From assembly GCA_964640305.1 (NCBI GenBank), contig CAZXFF010000002.1:38647-102646 (forward strand): DNA of 64,000 bases. Direction: 5' to 3'. How positions within the stretch are numbered: the first letter of the stretch is position 1; each line of letters begins with the position of its first letter. Both the position numbers and the translations under genes were made by a program. The stretch is from Coprenecus sp964640305. Lineage in GTDB: Bacteria; Bacteroidota; Bacteroidia; Bacteroidales; UBA932. Shown one piece after another: positions 60,798 through 64,000 of the stretch. Below the pieces are notes generated by a model that worked only from the letters and a program-made list of their open reading frames with translations, was not told the DNA's origin and searched no databases.

Positions 60798-63779
60798 ATG
60801 AAACAATTTATTTACATAATTGCAGCAATATGGATTTTTACCGTCTGTTCCTGTTCACAGACAGAGCCAGGAGATATCATTCCGGATGAATCCCATATTC
60901 TCCTCACTGCATACGTAGAAGAAAAAGGCACTACAAAAGGAGATGTCCCGGTAGTAGATGAGAACGGAATTTCCGATCTGAACATTTTCCTTTTCAACGA
61001 AAACGGACAACTGGCCTATTCCAGGTATTTCCATGAAATTTCCGAAGGGATGTCTGTGCCTTTTGCCAGAAAGAACAGCTATTCCCTGTATGCAATTGCA
61101 AATGCAGGAGACCTGTCCGGAAACCCTGGTACTTTGAATACAACCGCTATCTCCAGGCTTGTATGGCACCTGGAAGACATATCCGGTCTACAGGATACAG
61201 AGGGATGCATACCGATGGCAGGCAAGATAGACCAACGGGGATTCGAAGACGGGGAGAATGTAACGGTACCCCTTAGGAGAATGTATGCTAAGTTCCGGCT
61301 GATTGCAGATAAGAGCATGCTGGACGAGTCTGTTGAGACATTCGAGATATACAAAGTCGTATTGAGGAATCTCAACAGGAATATCAGCTATTTCACCCGG
61401 AGCAAGTCCGGTTCTGCAGGGGACATACTGCCGGCCGGAACTGCAGCAGAAGGGGCAGAATTGCAGAAACTGCATTCTACAGGTATTGATTTCTACATAC
61501 CGGAAAATGCCCATGGGAACCTGCTGCCGGGCAATATCGATGAGAAAACCCATATTCCGCCGGAACCGTACAATAATCTGTGCACTTACGTAGAACTTCA
61601 TGTAAAATACAGAAACGAAGAGCATTACAACGAAAATCTCATATACAGGTATTACCTCCACGACGGAAGTCCGGACAATTTTGACATCCTCAGGAATACG
61701 ATGTATACCTGTAAAACCATATTCCGGGGAAGCGGGATAAATGAAGATACCTGGAGAATTGACGTTAGCGGGATGAAGGATCTGGTGACATCTGTCCATG
61801 TATCACCGGCAAAAAGGACTCTGACGGAAATAGGGGAGACCTTCAGATACACTGCCACTGTTGTTCCGGCTTCTGCCGAAAATCCGGAAGTATCGTGGAG
61901 TACAGACAATCCTTCCGTAGCAACGGTAGGAGAGGACGGCACTGTAACTGCCAAAGGGAAAGGTAGCTGCAAAGTGATTGCCACTGCAACAGATGGTACC
62001 GGAAAATCAGGATATGCAATTGTGGAAGTCGATACGTACAAATTTCCGCAGTCCATAACGGTTTCCCCTGAATCTGCCGAAATATTCATCGGTGAAAGTG
62101 TTGCTCTCACTACAACTGTGCTCCCTGAAGCAGCTGACGACAGGGATGTAATATGGAAAAGTTCTAACGAAAGCATTGCCACAGTCGATGCAGACGGAAA
62201 GGTTACCGGCATAAGCGAGGGTTCTGCACTGATAATAGGATGTACGAAAGCCAACAATCTGATGGATACAGCCAAAGTGTACGTAAAAAGAAAACTTTTC
62301 AGTTTAGGAGACATTCCGATTGTCCTGTATCCGGATTACAACTCCCCTCATGAAATAACCTGGAAATCACAACCGGATTGTACTCCGGAGCTGACTCTGA
62401 CTGTTGTGGATGGAGACCCTTATGGAGCCAGAATAGAAGGGAAAAAGATTGTCGCTCATAACAATGGTACAAAGGAAGGCAATATAGGCTCCTACAGGCT
62501 TGTAGCAAAGGGAAACGGAACTGAAATCACTAGAGATTTCAAAGTAGAAGCCGGAAGTATAAGGATTAACGGAATAGGCAGGATGATATATCTGGGGGAA
62601 ACGAAAACCTTGACACTATCCTCCCTCACACCTGCTGACGCAAAGGTATTCTGGAGCTCATCGGACAATTCCATAGCGACTGTTGACGCAAAAGGGACAG
62701 TTACTCCGGCAAAGCTGGGATCCTGCAGAATACGGGCCACTACAGTTTCAGGTGCCTACGATGAAATAGAAATAGAAGTCAGCTACCCGTATATTGCATT
62801 GAAACCGTTCTGCCAGATATTCGAAGGAACCGGTTTTGACCTGAAGGACAGCACAGATTTCGGGAGCACGACAGGGCTTGAAGTCAGTTACAGGATACTA
62901 TCCGGAGACAAGTACATTGACCTGAACGGGAGTGTTGTCAAAGGACTACTGCGGAGCGGTACAGAAAGAGCCTTAATAGAAGCATATTATATAGGTATTC
63001 CAGAGTCATATGCCAGATGTGAAATAATGGTCAATCCGGCAGTAAGTGCAGAACTCGTTACCAGCCACAGGATTGTCAACACTGCAGGACGCATTTCTGA
63101 CGGAAGCGACTGGAGCTCTTTCATGAACCATGCCGTTATCAGGTTCTCCCATGCACCGAATACAGACATAAACTGGACCTTCAAGGATTCAGAAGGGAAC
63201 ACGGCAACGGGTTTCCACATAATGGATGACGGCCGTCTCAATATCGTATCCAACACTGTAATGGGATCCTACACCATCACAGGCTGGGACAACCGCCGGC
63301 AATACAAAACCGATGAAATAAGCATTGAAGTATACAAACTGCTTGAATATGAGATTGTACTGACAAGTTTCACGACATACCAGAAAATGAATTTTTTCTT
63401 TTACATCTTCACATTGTCCAGCCGCTGGCACCATACATCCTTCTCTGCAATGAACGGATTTGAACAGAACATGCTGCTGCAACAGAAACTGGTTACATAT
63501 TTCAGAAACCAGAGCCCGTTCCATAACATAGGCTCTCCTGGGAAACCGTCCCCTTACCTTATTGATTTCTATTCTGACATCCGGCAGACACCTCTAGGCG
63601 GATTCAACGACATACGGAACAATCTGCCATATGACAAATCCTATCTAAGGGATTCATTTACGGCAAACGGGAACACACCTTCCGGGCTGGCCGGCCAATA
63701 CTACAAACTCACTACAGAGATTAACGGTATTGACGGGTATTATTTCATCAAACAAAGAAATAATTCACTGACCCAATAA
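60798..63779 (+). CDS. Large fimbrial-type lipoprotein with bacterial Ig-like (Big_2) repeats
   Basis: 993 residues from the ATG at 60798; an earlier in-frame start (60753) lies inside the anchor gene. Signal ends at Cys18 (FTVCSCSQT). The N-terminal 320 residues resemble FimA-type pilin domains (ISDLNIFLFNENGQ). Then come three Big_2 domains (about 348-428, 429-510, 600-680) with the pattern VSWSTDNPSVATVGEDGTVTA / VIWKSSNESIATVDADGKVTG / VFWSSSDNSIATVDAKGTVTP. The last 300 residues match nothing I know. Position and layout suggest an accessory or tip subunit of the fimbria, probably an adhesin. Confidence 0.78.
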   Translation: MKQFIYIIAAIWIFTVCSCSQTEPGDIIPDESHILLTAYVEEKGTTKGDVPVVDENGISDLNIFLFNENGQLAYSRYFHEISEGMSVPFARKNSYSLYAIANAGDLSGNPGTLNTTAISRLVWHLEDISGLQDTEGCIPMAGKIDQRGFEDGENVTVPLRRMYAKFRLIADKSMLDESVETFEIYKVVLRNLNRNISYFTRSKSGSAGDILPAGTAAEGAELQKLHSTGIDFYIPENAHGNLLPGNIDEKTHIPPEPYNNLCTYVELHVKYRNEEHYNENLIYRYYLHDGSPDNFDILRNTMYTCKTIFRGSGINEDTWRIDVSGMKDLVTSVHVSPAKRTLTEIGETFRYTATVVPASAENPEVSWSTDNPSVATVGEDGTVTAKGKGSCKVIATATDGTGKSGYAIVEVDTYKFPQSITVSPESAEIFIGESVALTTTVLPEAADDRDVIWKSSNESIATVDADGKVTGISEGSALIIGCTKANNLMDTAKVYVKRKLFSLGDIPIVLYPDYNSPHEITWKSQPDCTPELTLTVVDGDPYGARIEGKKIVAHNNGTKEGNIGSYRLVAKGNGTEITRDFKVEAGSIRINGIGRMIYLGETKTLTLSSLTPADAKVFWSSSDNSIATVDAKGTVTPAKLGSCRIRATTVSGAYDEIEIEVSYPYIALKPFCQIFEGTGFDLKDSTDFGSTTGLEVSYRILSGDKYIDLNGSVVKGLLRSGTERALIEAYYIGIPESYARCEIMVNPAVSAELVTSHRIVNTAGRISDGSDWSSFMNHAVIRFSHAPNTDINWTFKDSEGNTATGFHIMDDGRLNIVSNTVMGSYTITGWDNRRQYKTDEISIEVYKLLEYEIVLTSFTTYQKMNFFFYIFTLSSRWHHTSFSAMNGFEQNMLLQQKLVTYFRNQSPFHNIGSPGKPSPYLIDFYSDIRQTPLGGFNDIRNNLPYDKSYLRDSFTANGNTPSGLAGQYYKLTTEINGIDGYYFIKQRNNSLTQ

Positions 63780-63799
63780 CTACTTGACCTGATTTATTC

Positions 63800-63807
63800 T
63801 ATATTTG
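63800..63807 (+). promoter_or_regulatory. -7 element of tRNA-Ser
   Basis: TATATTTG at 63800-63807, about 48 bases before the tRNA. A TTG at 63784-63786 is only 13 bases upstream, so no proper -33 is identified. Confidence 0.5.
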
Positions 63808-63854
63808 CGCTCAAACCGGATATAGAAGACTTGAACTGTATCCGTGTTCCCGAA

Positions 63855-63943
<89 letters not shown>

Positions 63944-63951
63944 ACCGGAAA

Positions 63952-63981
63952 GCTTGAGTTCGAAGAACTCAGGCTTTTTTT
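63952..63981 (+). terminator. Terminator of tRNA-Ser
   Basis: GCTTGAGTTC (63952-63961) pairs with GAACTCAGGC (63965-63974), one G-T pair in ten, followed by seven T. A strong Rho-independent terminator. Confidence 0.9.
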
Positions 63982-64000
63982 GTATCCTGCCCTGAAAGCT

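Overview
The window is chromosomal DNA of a Bacteroidota bacterium, most likely of the order Bacteroidales. Support comes from the gene set (type V FimA/Mfa-type fimbriae, NrdD/NrdG, KorABCD with an ADP-forming acyl-CoA synthetase, RNase Y, a Rho with a long N-terminal insert), the lack of purine-rich ribosome binding sites, and many promoters of the Bacteroidota form TTTG - about 20 bases - TAnnTTTG. Genus cannot be fixed from the sequence alone; an Alistipes/Rikenellaceae-like organism would fit. Position 10137-10146 is a run of Ns inside dnaA, so this is a draft assembly.

Layout. 1-13336: mostly minus-strand housekeeping genes. These are a partial M28-type peptidase, pyrF, an M20 dipeptidase, psd, cdsA, ftsH and rsfS, then birA (plus), rpe, pepD, dnaA (split by the N run), an MCE/MlaD lipid-transport protein and a murein amidase. 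13373-24639: a divergent promoter leads into an LptD-like outer-membrane protein, ridA and rho; then an orphan MacB/FtsX-type permease, a pseudouridine synthase, era and parC. 24657-25485: aroK and rpmE2 share a bidirectional terminator. 25486-26667: a gene-poor, C-rich, repeat-containing island bounded by an imperfect inverted repeat, probably a decayed insertion. 26668-30687: a lipoprotein, then nrdG and nrdD under a cobalamin riboswitch. 30687-37247: a cation symporter, an omega-amidase-like nitrilase, a 5'-nucleotidase lipoprotein, a coiled-coil gene plus zapA, a 6S-like RNA, rny and a lipoprotein. 37286-39375: umuC, umuD and a hotdog thioesterase. 39500-44437: one minus-strand operon, acd - small membrane protein - korD - korA - korB - korC, closed by a strong terminator. 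44602-49165: a purine/methylthioadenosine salvage operon (MTA/SAH deaminase-like, purine nucleoside phosphorylase, mtnA) followed by a HAD phosphatase and a metallo-beta-lactamase-fold protein. 49170-55966: an EEP phosphatase, pckA, recQ, an alpha/beta hydrolase and a sugar-isomerase-family protein. 56004-58007: a six-hairpin glycosidase. 58496-58569: tRNA-Arg(TCT), with hairpin-rich DNA on both sides. 58878-63779: a three-gene type V fimbrial cluster. 63855-63942: tRNA-Ser(CGA).

How the genes work together. Envelope functions recur (psd, cdsA, ftsH, MlaD-like, amidase, LptD, UDP-independent hydrolases, fimbriae). Anaerobic metabolism is represented by NrdDG and by the Kor/Acd operon, which could couple 2-oxoacid oxidation to ATP formation. 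The mtaD-like/punA/mtnA operon reads as a deamination-type salvage route for methylthioadenosine. The B12 riboswitch over the B12-independent NrdDG predicts a second, B12-dependent ribonucleotide reductase elsewhere in the genome. The points that most deserve a second look are the degenerate island at 25548-26627, the changed DNA-contact residues in DnaA, the NrdDG riboswitch, the hidden 51-residue protein in the kor operon, the 6S-like RNA beside zapA, the overlapping divergent promoters, and promoters that end only a few bases before the start codon.
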